A stretch of DNA of 64,000 bases from positions 7,192,001 through 7,256,000 of the forward strand of contig NC_089541.1 of assembly GCF_040115645.1 (NCBI RefSeq), given 5' to 3'. Positions within the stretch are counted from its first letter, which is position 1, and each line of letters starts with the position of its first letter. Source of the stretch: Euwallacea fornicatus. Taxonomy: Eukaryota; Arthropoda; Insecta; Coleoptera; Curculionidae. The notes under the pieces were generated by a model that searched no databases, was not told the origin of the DNA, and saw nothing but the letters and a program-made list of their open reading frames with translations. Below are positions 12,901 to 27,900 of this stretch, piece by piece. The position numbers and the translations under genes were made by a program.

Positions 12901-15900
12901 GAGCTCACGAGAGCAACTCATACCATAATTTAATGGTTCTTCTTCCTGGATGGCACCGCGAGAGAAATAACGATTATTATAACGCAGTTCCGTAATCTTA
13001 GATGGGCATCGTCCGCTCCCCGTTGTTGCCTCCATCTAATTTAATGTGCGATTTTATGGGCAAATCTTTGACGATTAAATAAAATATAACTACAGGTTTC
13101 AGCCGATTGCATTGGTGGAACAATAATTATCAGAGATGAGACTGGCGTCATAAAATATAACGTTTTCGAATTATTATATTTGTCAGACGAAGCAGGCAAA
13201 TAACGTTCATAAAAATTCCTCATTTTTTTGGCCTTCTTAATGGGTCAATAAAATCAAGAAAATAAGTAACTCAAGAAATAGACAGGAAAATCTAAATTTT
13301 TGAATTAAATGTTAATGTATTATATTGAATTTTTGAAAAATTAGGTGCAACTGCCCAGAGTATGATATATTTTTTTGAATTGAGAGGGTCATTACATATC
13401 TATCGCATCAGCATGGCATTGAAATTAAGCTTCAACTTGCACTAATATATTTCTTTTTTTAACTTAAGAGTGCCAAATTCTCATGTTTAAGGAATACTCG
13501 TATGGTACGCTCGAGTAGGAAAAGCTACAGGCAATTCCGGAAAAGAGACGAGCGTTCGAGTAGAAATGGAAAAAGGACTTTGGGCAACCCACAACACGTG
13601 CTTCTACTTTGTGTGTTTCCACAGTTGGCTGATTTGATGCCTACTTTTGGTTCATTCCATTTTTTCCCTTACATTCTTCCCAGGCTACACTCGCATATAC
13701 GTCTGTTTTCACATGTGCATCCCATGGTGTGCGCTTACTTGCTTCGCGCGAACTTACTCCGATGAAGCTAATAAGTAAAAATACGTGTCGCCGGATCGTC
13801 CTCCTTCCATTTTTTACTAGAACATTGTTCTTTTTGCGAATTTGACACTAACTCTTTTTTCCTTTACGTTCATCAGCACAAATATTTCCATTATAATACA
13901 TTTAAGATAAGAACATACTTAAAACAAATACAATGACTTGAATTTCAAATAAATGTTTTATCGTTTACGATTCCTCATATATTTTTAATTTGCTTGATTT
14001 TTTTCCTTAATTTCTTCAATCATTTGTTTTTCTTTTGTAATAATTTATGCTCGACTTTTTTTTCTACCTCTTCGTACTTGCAACTCATGAAACGATTCGA
14101 AACCGATTTACTCACAAACTTCTATTTTGCATTTTTCTTACGTTGTTTCCACTTCTGCTTAAATGCCAAGAATTCAAAACTTACACTGTTTCTCGCAGAA
14201 AATAAATGTTCTATCCATTAATTAATGGGAGCTAAGGAAATTGAGGGGTGATCATTTGAAAAACTTCAACTAGGCTTTAAAATATCGAAGGCATGTCTTG
14301 GAGAGATTCATGTGTTATGTATCCTTTATGTCAGATGTTTGATGGTAATAGTAAATGGCTTAATCGACGCCCTACGTTGGCAGTTCATGGCGTACTGTAA
14401 GATTTTTTTATTGATCACCCGTTACTTACGGTTCTAGATGTTCAAGAGTACAAAATTTCACGTTTGTTCTGCGTACTCCTCATAGGAAGAATTATAAATT
14501 CTTTGATGATATCCGTTCTGATAGACCCATAGTTTCTAATTTTATAATATGAAACAACATTATGCCGAACTGGCTCGTCTAAAAACGAACACTTGACTTA
14601 CACAGTTTAACAGCTGAAAATAAAAACACTTGAGACGAGTTAGTAGCTTTAACGCCTTACTTATCATAATAAATTACATGGTACCTGGGTAATGATAGAG
14701 TGAAATTATTGAGGATAAAAGTTAATCTCGCATGACTTAAGAACGTTATTTCCATCGCTCCGTCGACGAACTTTACTGAACATTTTTGTGATCCATCGGA
14801 CGTGGTGTTATAGCATACCTGTCGCTGAGGATGAAGCTTTTAATGGACGATTTATTCTCAGGAAGTCAGTGGTGTACGTCAACTCAAGAAACTTGTCACG
14901 ATTTCAATACCAAGCTGAAGTTAGATTCAGCTTACCGATAATCTGACGTCGCGTGAATTAACTCGAAATTCGGGTTGAATTAAGTAATCCGAAGATTCAG
15001 GTTATGACGGGTCAATCCGAACAAATTTGGGTATATCCAACATGAATATTCGTGTCGCAGCAACGCAACCGAAATATTCGAGATTTATGTTATAGAGAAT
15101 CAATTCGTTTGCGACCGTTTAAAACACTTAAAATTACTGATTTTCTTTATTGGGCGGTTAAAGGTAGATAACTATTTAAGCGCTTATCTCCGAGTATTCA
15201 ATTAATTCAGGATGCACTGAAACTCAAAAGACTTGTGAAGAATGTTCTTATTGTGAGGGCCTATTATTCCATTGACCAGTTCTTGGCCGAGAAACGAGAT
15301 AAGTACTTGTCTTTAAGTATTTTAATTCGTAATGATTATATTAATTTTGTGAAGTCTATGAATGATATGTGTGTAATGATGTCCCTTTAAATTGATTTTA
15401 TTATAGTTTTTATTTATTTCGTCGGTATATACGGTAGTAGTAACCGTAATTTATAATACTCCAGAGGACAAAATTAAATTGCGTATGTGATTCTTATTGT
15501 CCGGCAGGTTAAGTATTGTGACACAGATTTAAAAACGGTGTTGTCAAATTTCGTATGCTTTACAAAATACTTAGAAAAAATAGACATTTGACAAAATGTT
15601 TTTTCAAACTAAATACAAAACTCGCGATTCTGCAAGAAAAGTAATACGAAATTTTATTCCTTTTTCAAGCCTTTACAGTAATATTAATAGATTATTTTTG
15701 CTGTTTAATATAGGCCCTACTTATAATTTTTTTAATTCGGACTTGATGGTTTTGATTGTATTTTGGAAATACTTTGTGTGGAAATACCGCAAAATTCCAT
15801 CCAATGCCATTAGTGGCAAATATTTTTGCTAAATATATTACGGAGCTGAATCGCAAGAGGATCGGATGAAAAAATGATCGTGTTGATACCTCTTGAACAC

Positions 15901-18900
15901 TCTAATTATTTTAGATACCTAATGTTGGAAATTTGATCTGATTTTATTGCTGAGAGCTGACGATGTCACTATAAAACTGTAAATTACTATTAGAATTCAT
16001 CTGGGTGTCGTCTACAGTTTCGCTACGTCACTGGGAGTGCAATAAGCCTTTCACATGCATTGCACTTTTCGTTTCTACATTTTCCGCCTTGATTCCTTCG
16101 TCCGTCCGTCTGTACGTGAGGTGCCGACCGTCCGTAATTATCGGTGATGTATACGTAATTTACACGAATCAATTTAAACCTGATAGTGATGGGCGTAATC
16201 GGCTGATTACCGTAATTTAACGACTCTTTCAGCTCTTCGTCGTGTCGATGGGCACCTTCGAGCAAATCCCAAAGGGGCATTTTTTTCTTCATTTTGGTGC
16301 TCTATCGTTCATTGAGATTTACGGTTCCGGCAATTGATTGTTAACAGTAATCTTAAAGTTTAATGGAGAGAATGTCCTTTTTTTGCTACTCGGCACTTTA
16401 ATTATAATTCACAATTAAATAGCTTGGCTTGTATTTCTGAGCATATTATTATTATGAAGAAATGACTGTAGAGCTTTAAAAACCGGGGATAGGCAGAGAA
16501 GAAGCGGCGATACGGCCAAATCCGTGTTATTACGTTAATGTACCGGGATTAACCGTAAATATAGCGAAAGCAGAGCCGAACAAAAACATGCTTATTATTA
16601 AACGCATTATTTGGTCATTACTTATTACCAGTTATCCACAGAGCCGCATTTCGAGTTCTTGCTTCCTTCGACCATGCGAGAGAGGAGTCTCCATTTTCTC
16701 GTTTTTCTCCTCCGAGTTATTTTGTTATTTGTTTACGCCGTAACATATTAATAGTTAACTGCATTTCGATTATCTGTTCGGAATGTGCCTATTTCGTTAG
16801 TTGGTCATAATTAAACAGTTAGTATGTATCATCTAGGATTCTCGTTTTTGTTTTATCAAGCCAAAGATTTTTTATAAAAACGAGTTAGAAGTAAACATAA
16901 GTAAGGTGAGTTAGTTACTTAGATTGTACGTTGGAAGGTCAATGCTATGTTAGCGGTCAGGTTAAAACAATTATCTAAAAGTTGCCGAAATAATTTAATG
17001 CCGTCTCTGCCCACAGCAGAGGAACATGGCTTCAAGCTACCGGGGGCATCTCTCACTTTTGCCAATCTTGTCAAGGTCGTTCATTTGAGGTTAATAACAT
17101 AAGACGGCTCCATTCTACGGTTACCGCGAGTTACATACACAATAAAGAAATAATATTCACCAAGTGCCCTTTTTTCACTAATTCGAATTTAATGCCGTTC
17201 TAACCGTTTCGATACAGGGCCGGTGAAAGAGGTTTTTTTATGAAAGCACCGGGTTGAATATATACAGGTAGCACATATCAACATTGCGCGCGCTGTTATC
17301 GATGAGAAGATCGTATGTTTCGATTAAAGAAAATATTGTCAAATCGCGCAGGTTCTCAAACAGTTTAAGAGTCGATTCTATTGGCTGAAATAAACAGCAA
17401 TACGCGTTCATTCAATTTCATTTTTTATTTTTTTTTATGATGCATTGTCAAATTTGTTAAATGTAGAATTATTGATATTAAACAAATAGTTACGCATCAA
17501 TTTCTCCAAAGTATTCGCGACGATGCTACTTCCCAGCTTCGAATTAAAACAATAAAAAAAACTGAGATGTTTTACAGGTGTATTCAGATAGGGAGTATGT
17601 CGCCACTTGTACCTTCCGAAGTTTCACTTTCATTTGTTCCTTTTCTTCAGCTAGTGTCAAGTTGTGTTAACAACAACATGGCGAATATTTTTCAATACGA
17701 ATTGAATATTTTATAACTAAACTTATCCACAAATTTATGTTTTAAGTCTATTTCCCACGTTTTAAGATTGAAATTTAAACACTTTTGATCATAATTTATT
17801 GAGAAATTTTCATGTTCCTTCTATTTGGTAAGTGGTAAGCAGGAAAATTTGCTTTAAAGTTTTTTTTTTGTTTTGGCCGCCTTGAAGACATTCTATAAGG
17901 ATTGTAGCTAAAAAACGAGAATTCAAACAAAACTTCAAGTAAGCATTGAAATATCAGTCGCAGATCTTGGATAAATTCAACTGTTAAATGTCTGTCAAAT
18001 GTTTCATGGTAAATAACAAATTGCTTAATCACCGCCCTACGTTTGCAATTCACCGCCTACTACGATTTTTTTTTAATGATCACTTGTTAGTTCTTTAAAA
18101 TGTCACAAAAGGGCTAGAAGATGCCTTATAGAATAATGCTGTAAAGAAATGTAAAATATATCTATGGGGCGAGTAAACTTTCGGAATCTGCGTGTTGAAA
18201 TTTCAGATATTTTTTGTATTTTCCTCACAGCTCCTATAGTTTGTGAGATAACTTGTTAAAACTTAAACGTTGAGTAATTTTTTTTAGTCTGTGCAATTGT
18301 TAGATGTTGGTTCTTTTCCCACCGAGCTCCATACAATTTGAGTATATTTCTGCGTGCGTACATATATCGACTTAATCGTAACCGGTTTTCTAACATGTTT
18401 GTGCTGATTCTCACGCACTCATCTCACGCATGTTAAAGAACGTCATCAAAGGACCTTTTTTCCCTCTTCTACATTCCTCCAACTAAATTTGTACAGGCAA
18501 ACCAACAGGACCTTTGCAATATAACTGCATGTGTAACACGTGTTCTTTTCTCTGTGTTTCAATTGGGGCAATACTTACGTTTCCCCGTACACCTGTCTTA
18601 TCTAATTGCGATCGTCAGTTAAAATTACCCACAACATTAACCTGAAGTTAAGATCAACGATTTCGTATGCAAATTCAGTTTGTTAAGATGGTAGATTATC
18701 GTTCTCCATCATTTCGTATGTCTTCCTTAAAAATCAGCCACGCGTAAAGTGTAGGTTAGTACAGGTCAGAAAACAAAGAGTGTATTGCGTATGCATTTTC
18801 TTTTCTTAAAGATCGACATATCAATGTATTGATAACTGTATCGTCGAGATAATTTAGATAGAAAATAAGTTTTCCAGCATTTACTCTCGCAACCATCCAA

Positions 18901-21900
18901 AGAGGAGAGGGTGTAACAGGAAGTTGAGAGCAAAAAAATGCTCTTCTCAGTAGATATTTTAGGGTGTGTTTTAGGGTAAATCTTTCAATATAGTGAACAA
19001 GGCTGCAAGTACACTAACAACCGGTTTTTCCTAATACCGGACCGGACGGAGTAGGTACTTTGTCTGCAAAAGAAGAAGCAAGAAGGAGAAGAGGTATCGT
19101 GGCATGAGCACACTCACGCAACGTTTTCTCAACTCATTTTTCTCTTTGCTGATCATTCGCTTTTTTTTTTTGGTTTTCTTATGGTTTTTGTACGAATTTA
19201 GCGCCAGTGCCAATACCAAACTTTTGCTTCGACAATAAAACTGGCAAAATGCTAAAAACTCTGTTGAAGTGAGGGAATATTTCGTTGTTTTTGGTGAGAA
19301 AGGTTCAATGTTGGGAATTCTGTCTTAAGGGCCGGTCCTCCTACAAATCGATCATCTTAATCAGTGGGCGTTTTACTGTAATGACTTTGAACGGCCGATG
19401 GGAAAGGTCGAGTCTCTGGGAATCGTTTTACGCAGAAAAGCGAGATCGGGAGATAAATTTTGGCAGGTTAAAATATAGATATTTATAGCCTCCCATCAAA
19501 CCTCGATAAGTCTATGTCGGATAATTTTGTAATTGTTTGATTATCTCGTGAAATTGAATTGAACTATTCTGTGATGCCCCAAATTAATATTGACTTTGTC
19601 TTTCCATTTTAATCGACTTTTTTTCTTTCCTAATGGATCTTTTCTAATAACATCCTTAGGTGTGAAACTAGCAATTACCATTTGTTGCAGGTTTAAATTA
19701 GACTTCAGTGGAAATGTTTTCTGCAGTCGATCTAATCAAGACCGTCGCCAAATCGGCGTCGATTGCCGAAGGGGGGCTCCGCTGAAGGCTGTTCCAAGGC
19801 CGAACGTTGGCCGCCAGGCGTTCTTTCGAGGTCGTTTCTTCACTACGATGCTCCCATTATCGGCACGGTCTTTTTATGGCGATCACCTTTCCTCCCCGAT
19901 GATGATGATCATCTCGATGATGCTAATGGCCGGTAGCGCCATGCCGGGTCAATGCACTCCCTTTACTATTATTGCGGATTTCGAATTCTTGTGCCTCGTT
20001 TTTTCTCTGTTTTGCTCCCCGTACTTGGCTGGTAAACATGAACCAGTTTGTCATGGAGTTAATGGTGGTTTTTTGTTGCTGCGATTTGGTTGTTAGGCCA
20101 CATTGTGTCACTGAGGCTTTAGAAGTTCCATACCGGTATGGCATGTTTGTTCTTGAAATGATTTTCCTTCCTTCATCTGGTTGTTAAGGAGTAACATGGT
20201 TGCTAGACTGTATCTAATTGAATGTCCGAGCCCTAAGTTACGGTGGCGTCTATGGAAAAAAATAACGTCCCACAGAAGAAAATGTCCATTTTGAACTCAA
20301 TAAACTGGAATACCAAATCGCTGCTTAATTAATAGGTTAAGAATTGCCAACTTCTTTTTTTTTACTACAATATTGTTTATGCACTTCCACTTCGTTTGGG
20401 TGTGTGTATTTACAGGGTGTCCCAAATTCGGCTTTCGGCAATTTCGAAAACCATAGAAGATGTCAACTATAGTGTTAATTTCCTTTGCAGTATTTTCAAA
20501 AAAAATGATTTGGCAGTGTTTTTTAGTTTTCCTTTGTTAATTTCAAGTTTTATTTAATACCTGGGTTATGCGTCAATATAGATTCATCCAGTGTGAACTC
20601 GCTTTCAGCTAGTTTTATTCTGGGAACTCACTTCACACAGAAATTGACATAATTTCGAAGTTCAAGTTTTCAGCGACATCATTAGTTATTTTGCTTTTCA
20701 TAAGAACCTGATTGTTTTACGTAATCTGCGAGTTCTCGAAATTCAAAAAGTTACCATGAAATTATTGATAAAATTACGAGAAAAATGATGAATAGTTTTT
20801 ATTAGAACGCCACAAATCGTCAAGTTACAACATACGGTAGGTTCTTAAATATCAAGAGCTCGGAGAATACGAAAAAATTGACGGGTCTGTATTAAAAACG
20901 AGAAGTTGATGATGACTCGAAGATGACATTGGAAAACGGATAGGTTGAAACCAGTCCTTCCATATAACCCGAAAAAATGAGCCGGGACGAATTTAGGAAA
21001 AAATATTCCTTTTAAGAAAATAATCTTCCTTTTTGGCTTCCTCGGCGATTTAAGAAAATTAATGAAAAAGGCAATTTGCTTCTTCTTTTTTCTTGTCAAC
21101 TTGAACTGTCTTAAAAATATACATATTTATTTTAGGAGATATGTATCACGGAATCGGACACTTCCTAAAGACATTTTGTTGACTTGATTTAAACACTCAT
21201 TACTAAGCCCAAGAACTTGTTAATCACTCTGAAATCACCGCAAGAATATCCGGCCATTATCCCTGCTACAGCTCAGCACTTTCCTGCAGAACTATTAGCC
21301 AAATTCCAACGAAAAATTATGTTCCTTTAACAAGCAGGTCTCGTTCCGGGAACTCCGGACTGTTAACCATTATTACCAAAATTTACTGCGTATTTAAAAC
21401 ATGAGCCCGATGACTCGGTGAAATTCTTAAATTACCGGGTACCGCTACTTGTCCATCAGCACCTTGTGGTACTATTTTAATTAAATTTTGATTGATGGTA
21501 GTTACCAGCCATGATTTGGACCGAACCAGCTAGGATTGGTGACCACCTGGTAACAGAACGTGAACCTTTGTGTTGTTCCGATTCGAAGGGGACAAGATTT
21601 GGGTCATTTTTTCTTATGAGCTCTTCTATTTTTCAACTAGATAATTTGAGGAAGTTGTTAAGTTTTTTTCACCAATGAAGCGTGATTTCTCTATTCTGCT
21701 CCTTCATTATTGAAATCTTGAAAAAGTCTTCGGTAGGAGTGCACCGCCTCATACTCGACCGGTGTTTGTCTTAAGCCGACCCCGTAATTAACCGTCCCAC
21801 GTACTGGAATACTGATAATGCATACTTCCGATGGTTTTGTACCGTTCGCCACTTTAGTACCGAAACAAACCCATTAGTAGTAAAAATATGAACCGCAAAT

Positions 21901-24900
21901 GCAAATTGGCAGTTTCCCAGGTATAGCGGTGAGGTGAGGACCACGCACTTGTCCGAGAACACTCCCTAGTGCGCACCGCGATGCATAAGGCGCAACATTG
22001 TGATTAAAATACCGTACGAGAAGTCGGAGAAACAAGAAATATTTAAATAGGCTCAAGCAGAATTCAATTGGTCGATAAATAAAATGAGCCGGGACGAATT
22101 TAGGACTTCCGCCCCGGGTAGAGGGAACACCACCACGTAACTTCGCTCATTTTCAATTTTCTTTCAAAGAATTGGCGGATGAGACCGAAGATTATTTATG
22201 TGCACACAAATATCGTACCGAGTATTTTCTAAAAATACGGGACAACTTTAAGGGGGTATTTTTCTTTTAAGCTCGATGTACACACGTATGGGTTTCATGA
22301 CATGTAAAATGAACGTTAACGGTAACAGAAAAGTTGTCACCGCCTTGGTTTCGCAGACAGCACGAATTTTCACTGGTATTTTGGGACCCCTCTTATTCTC
22401 GAGGTCTTCAGCGGTGGATTTCCAGTGGATTATTACGAAGATTTCAGTGAGGTCCGTCGTTTAAATTAGCAATTTACAGCCAAGTAAATTGTCGATTAAA
22501 GTTAAAGATCACTAATTATTGGCCATCAATTATTACCTTTTATTGGACAAACATTTATCTTAATGAGAATAAGGTTTTATGGTAGCGTTCGCTTTACAAA
22601 TCCGTGGAAAACGTCAGCGTCCATACTTCACAGCGGTCTGGTTACGCCGTTTTGGTCGTAATTTTGATTTAGACGTGACGTAAACGGTGCTTTTCAGTTG
22701 ATTCAAATAGTCGCGCATATATTGACAGGCCAAGGAATAAATATGCGAAATGAACCTTTGTTGGTTCCGTTCGGGGTTTAACATTTTTAAAAGGCGCTGC
22801 CGTACAGATTGAGATGTTTTGAGCCGAGGTTGTTGCCTTTTAAATGGCTTCCTATTGGTGAACAATGGGCGCTTGTAAATTTTAATGGGAATTTGTTGGT
22901 ATAGACCCGAATCTGCAGCAGTTGGCCAGCTATCGCTCGGAACTGCAAGAGAGGGCCCTTATAGTATCGCTGCAGATGTTCAATTTGATCTTGGAGCGAT
23001 GCGTGTCCATTCTTGAGGATCATTGCTCGGACCAGGAGAAATCAGGATCGTCTCTAGATTCCCTACCCCACGATGCGAATGTGCTTTTACCGGCAATCAA
23101 GGTCTGGTGTGACTGGATGCTCTGCCATACGTCAGTATGGAACCCACCACCCAGTACGCACGATTTCAAAGTGGGGTAAGTTGGTTTCCACGCAACAATA
23201 TGCATCTAACAACGTGATAATGTAAATTCAGGCCTCCCGGAGATCTCTGGTCAAGGCTAGGATTGCTCATGAATATCCTAGAACAAATGGACCAAGGGTC
23301 GTCAGAGGTGTTCATCAACGACCCCAAAGAAGGTGCGTATAATTGAACTCTCCACATTTAATTATGCTGTTGTTTATTTATCTTAGAGCCTGTTATCTTG
23401 TTAACAATCCAATCTGCCTTGCCAATTATTATTTCGCATAACTTTCAAACCGCCTACGCGAACTTCTCAATTATTATTACCGCATCGTGAACGAGCGCTC
23501 AAACTCGGTCGTGTACGTGAAGTTAGTTGAAATTAGTTACGATTAATTATTGAGAATTAATAGCGAAAATTCTTTGGAGCAGAGCCCAGTAGGGGACGAA
23601 AGTAGAGCATTAATAATTTCGGACAAGAATGTATTCATTTTCGTTGCATACGGCCACAATGGATCATCGCTCTTCTTGATTGATGATGCGGTTACCAAAT
23701 TAAGCCGATTCTAAGGCCACGAGACGCGTGTAACCTTATGATTGTTTATTACACGTTATCGACTAACAAGAAAATTACCACTGCAGATTACCAGCTCGAT
23801 TATTTCGTGCAGCCGAGGACAATGCTATATAGGAATAATGAGGGGTTTAAGTTGGGAATATTCCACCGTTAACGTTATTGATAATGATATTTTGGATGAA
23901 ATTGGATATTTTCCACTTGCATTGGAGGTAGTGTAATTAAGGTGGATTCCAAAAAGCAAAGAGTTGTACCGTTCAAACTAATCCTGTTCGGAAAATAGCA
24001 CTTTACGTCATTAATTACCGGTAATCTGTATATGTATCCGTAGGCGGTAAAATTTGTTAATATAATGATTAATGAAAATGTCAAAAAATGGAAACCATGA
24101 TTGTGTTAATACAGATGAAATAAACGATACACATCCGTTCGATAATATTTAAAGCATTCATTGATGTTCCGCAAAATGCCTCGTGCTCTAATCCTCGACT
24201 TCTGGACTTACAACGAATGCAACGATGGATTTTCTGAAATGTGTATGTATGAAGAACCGGAAATGCGCCCTTTACTAGTTATATCTGTCATATTTGTTCG
24301 CTCATGAGGACCTACCATTATTCTTGGCTATAAAAGCTGTTACACATATTATTAAACATAATTATACATTTTTCCACAGGAAGATTACGGGGAGGAATGC
24401 ACTTGCATACTCGTGCATTAGCAACTTTTCTTCATAAATAATTCACTCTGGTTGTGCCGTCAGTCCATCCTTCGGGCTCTCGCAGTGACTCGTACTCTCC
24501 ACGTGCGGCTCTAGTTAATTAGGCCTAATTACATATCTAGATGGTTTTTTCTTCAGCCGGAAACCAGTCGGTGTCTAACAACTGTGTTACACGACACACA
24601 TGGGAGCATTTTTTTCAGGCCCCGGCAACGTGTCAGTCATGGGAGGATTGAAACAAAGGAAATAATTGCCGCAAAACGGGAGGTGGCCTTATTATCTCCT
24701 GCTCGCCGGCTATATCGGGGCAGAAAGTCATTTTTACTTAATCCTAATCGTACTTTGTACGCCTCTTGTCGTTCTTTATGCGCAGCTGTTGCTGTCATAT
24801 GAGAGATTTTTTTAACGTCTCAGTACCGTTATGGAGGGCTTTAAGAGGAATCCGCAAATGAGACGTTCGCAGATTTGGATAAGATAAATGAAATTTACTG

Positions 24901-27900
24901 CCGCTCACCGCTCAATCTGTTTAATGGGTGATATTTCAGGGTACGAGCAGATCAGGTTGCCAGAAGATGCGACGCTTTGTGGTTTTACGCCACTCATCTT
25001 TCACGACCGAGAACCATCATATGCGCCCTCCAGTTTGGAATCAGAGTCGGCGCAACTGCGGCTGAGGATCTCGAAGTTGATCTTCTTCGGCACCGTCTTC
25101 CTTTGCGGTTTAGAACCGCCGGTTCTTAAGTTGGAAATTGAAGATGGAAGGAGGGAGTACGTGTCGGCGGTATGCACCGATAGGGGGCGAGATTCGCCGA
25201 GGACAGAGGCTGTGTTGGTGAGTTGTCTTAAATTTAGTTAGTTTTTTTTCTCAAAGTAATTTTCTGATGGTATTCAGTAATGCGGCATCGATTTTGATCC
25301 CTTACTAAGAGTGAAGGAAACACACGTCCCAAAGACCGAAATCCTTCATTTTGTATTATTTGTGTCCCAATTACAACTGGATAACATCTCTAAGGACATT
25401 GCCTTTGATCGTAGTTTGAGTGCGCAGTGACGTTATCATTACAGTTATTGTTTCATTCTGACAGTAAAGTTATGCCAAACAGCTAGTTCATATTAACATT
25501 CGGTTTAATCTGAATTCTTGCTCTAAGCGATTGGGAACGACGAGAGGTACCTATTCTTGTGGGTCGATTTCCAATTTTATTCACAGCTCAACACGTTGCA
25601 TATATCTGGATTTAAAACTGCAAATATGCAAAAGTTTTAACATTTTTCGAAGAAGGACAACAAGATTTTGCCCTTGGGGGAGGAAAAAATGTCATTTTCC
25701 CGTAGGTGGAAAAAATATTCCGCCTCTATACTCGTTTTTGCTGTCACAATTTGACACTCATGAAAAATTGAAACAATTTGATAGTAAATAAAGAATGACG
25801 TGACTGGTCTTAATTGGTGGGTGGGTCTTTATGGATGATCCGCATATGCGCAAATGTACACCGGAATATGGGCGCCAAACAAATGATTGAAATAGAGTAA
25901 AAATCAACAAAGAAATCGTACACATCTTCCGTGTGAACGTAGCTTAACTGTATTGTTTACTTTTGCATATTTTGACAGGGCTTGGGCTAAGGGAGAAGGA
26001 CCGCGTTCTTTGTGTCGTCAGAGTTAGGCGATAGATATGATAGAGAATTGAGTTCTAGTTAACTTTTTGACCCAAGTGTAGCCTTTAGATGAACAAGGAC
26101 ATTTATTAGGAAAAGCCAAAAGTAGCGCGTATTTATTATATCATGCTTTTAACCGCATGTACGCAGATGAGGCTCCACAATGACAATGATTTTAACTGAT
26201 TTTACACGAATGACCGAAGTGAAATGGTTTTTATCATTTTTGAGCGAAACGTTTTAGCGACAGCGGTTATGCAGTTGGTTATCATTTTAATGGCGTCATG
26301 AGTCAGCTGTTGTGTGCCAAAGTTTTCACATAATTTTACGGTTTTCAACTTAGCTCGGGAGCTGCTTTATTCCTTTTATACATCTTTTACAGACTAGATT
26401 TGGACGCGATTAAATCCCAAGATAAGTTGTTCTCGACTTTATCCAGAAGAGAACTGGTAGGGTTTAGGACTCATTCTATGACCAGTTACGAAATCGTTGG
26501 TTTTCGTTTTGTAAAGAGAATGTCCATTAATTGTGTAAGTTCTACGTCATGGACAGGCAGACGATGTTCAACAATTCCTTTATGAACTAGATTTAGCTCT
26601 AAAGTGACTCCTAGATTGTTTATTTACGATTTAATTTCTAAGAGGAAAAAAATGTTTTCGGAATTACTTATCAAAGCTTCAACGGTTATGCTTTCTATTT
26701 GCAAGAGATTTTCCATGTTGCTCATTTTATGTTGTGGAAAAACAGGAAATCTTCATATCTTACAAACGAGATTCGAGAATAAATTAACTCCAAGATTGTT
26801 TATCTGTCGATGTATTAAATCCATATTAAGCATCAAGTTATGTCCTTTAGAGAAGAACACTTTAGATCCAGATATTTATAGCTAAAAATAGACTTGATTA
26901 AACAACAAAATTAAGGAATATTACACACGTTCAAAGCGAACGGTAGTAAACAGTTGTGGAGAACGTCGACTATAGCAGAAAATTAAATTTGGACATTCTT
27001 GTAAAATAACGTTTAGTTAATTGTCCGGGCAATAATTTTCCGCCAGCCTTAATTAAAATTGTCGTTGAAAGGCAAGGACGGTAATTAGTTCCGAAATTTC
27101 GTTGACCCTAAAAGTTAGGGCTTTTAAGAAGTTCATTAAAAACGTTGCCGAGGACAGGCCTAGTTTTAATCTTATGAAGTTCCTGAAATAACAACGGTGA
27201 AAGGAAATTAAGAGTTCTAAGTATATTTTTTTTACTAGACCAGAAGCGATGAAGTTTTGCTCGAGACGTTTAGTGGCGGTGAGGAAGACGTCGAGGGAAA
27301 ACCCGATGTGGCCCATGTAAATTCTCCTTTAGAAACATCGTCTGAAGTGAAGGATCTTTTGACCCGAAAGTTGGAGTTAGAGAAGAGGAATAGGAGTCAA
27401 GAGAGGCATCAACAACGTGTAATGGTAAGTCGTTATTATTTCTGGTACACTTCTGTTTATCAAAATTTTTTTCATTGTTATGCAGCAGTTCATGTGTCTA
27501 CTTCCAATAAAGCTAAGGTGCCTCCAGCAAAAATTGTTTCTCATAATATATTATCTTTGAAAGTGGATTAATCGCGGTATTATCATGTGAGAACCATGCA
27601 ACAATTTGCACAATAATAAGAACATTTAAATAATTCATTGGTCGTATTCGCTGTCAGGTGGTAAATTTACGACGTGTCTCTGGCATACGCGACTTATCAA
27701 TAGCGCCAAGACAAGAAACGCTTTTGAATGGACGCAGGAATTGTTTCTCTAATATCGCTCTTGAAACTGAATGAGGTAACCGAACTTGTTCTTATTACAC
27801 ATGCAAGTAAAAGTTCAGTGGAGAAGAACAGCTTCCTACGTGTAGGATGTCACAATTTACGTTTCACGTAACCAAATTCAGTTCCCGTTACGTCCTCGGG

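Larger units (their letters stand above)
9608..22904 (+). other. SMG6 intron 17 (13.3 kb)
   Basis: Largest intron. I found no supported gene on either strand; a 168-codon frame at 19,590-20,096 in a locally GC-richer stretch has no recognisable domain. It holds two copies of a low-copy repeat (near 14.3 and 18.0 kb), a cluster of short inverted boxes at 10.87-11.0 kb, a perfect 25-bp direct repeat (20,974 and 22,081) and a short tandem GGTCC tract at about 12,122-12,141. A CAGGGTGTCCC sequence near 20,415 resembles the tip of an insect DNA transposon, but no partner end was seen. Confidence 0.8.

Noticed and set aside
19590..20096. 168-codon open frame on the + strand in a GC-richer patch of SMG6 intron 17
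   Set aside because: No recognisable domain, low-complexity Met/Phe/Leu-rich stretches, and the opposite strand is also fairly open because of base composition. Transcript evidence would be needed.
20414..20426. CAGGGTGTCCC, resembling a DNA transposon tip; similar CAGGGT tips near 45,604 and 46,090
   Set aside because: No matching inverted partner could be found for any of them, and the inner sequences of the last two do not pair. They may be solo ends, but the evidence is too thin for a feature.
22614..22865. 83-codon basic open frame on the minus strand just before SMG6 exon 18
   Set aside because: Lies in the intron next to the exon acceptor, has no recognisable family, and its basic composition follows from local base content.
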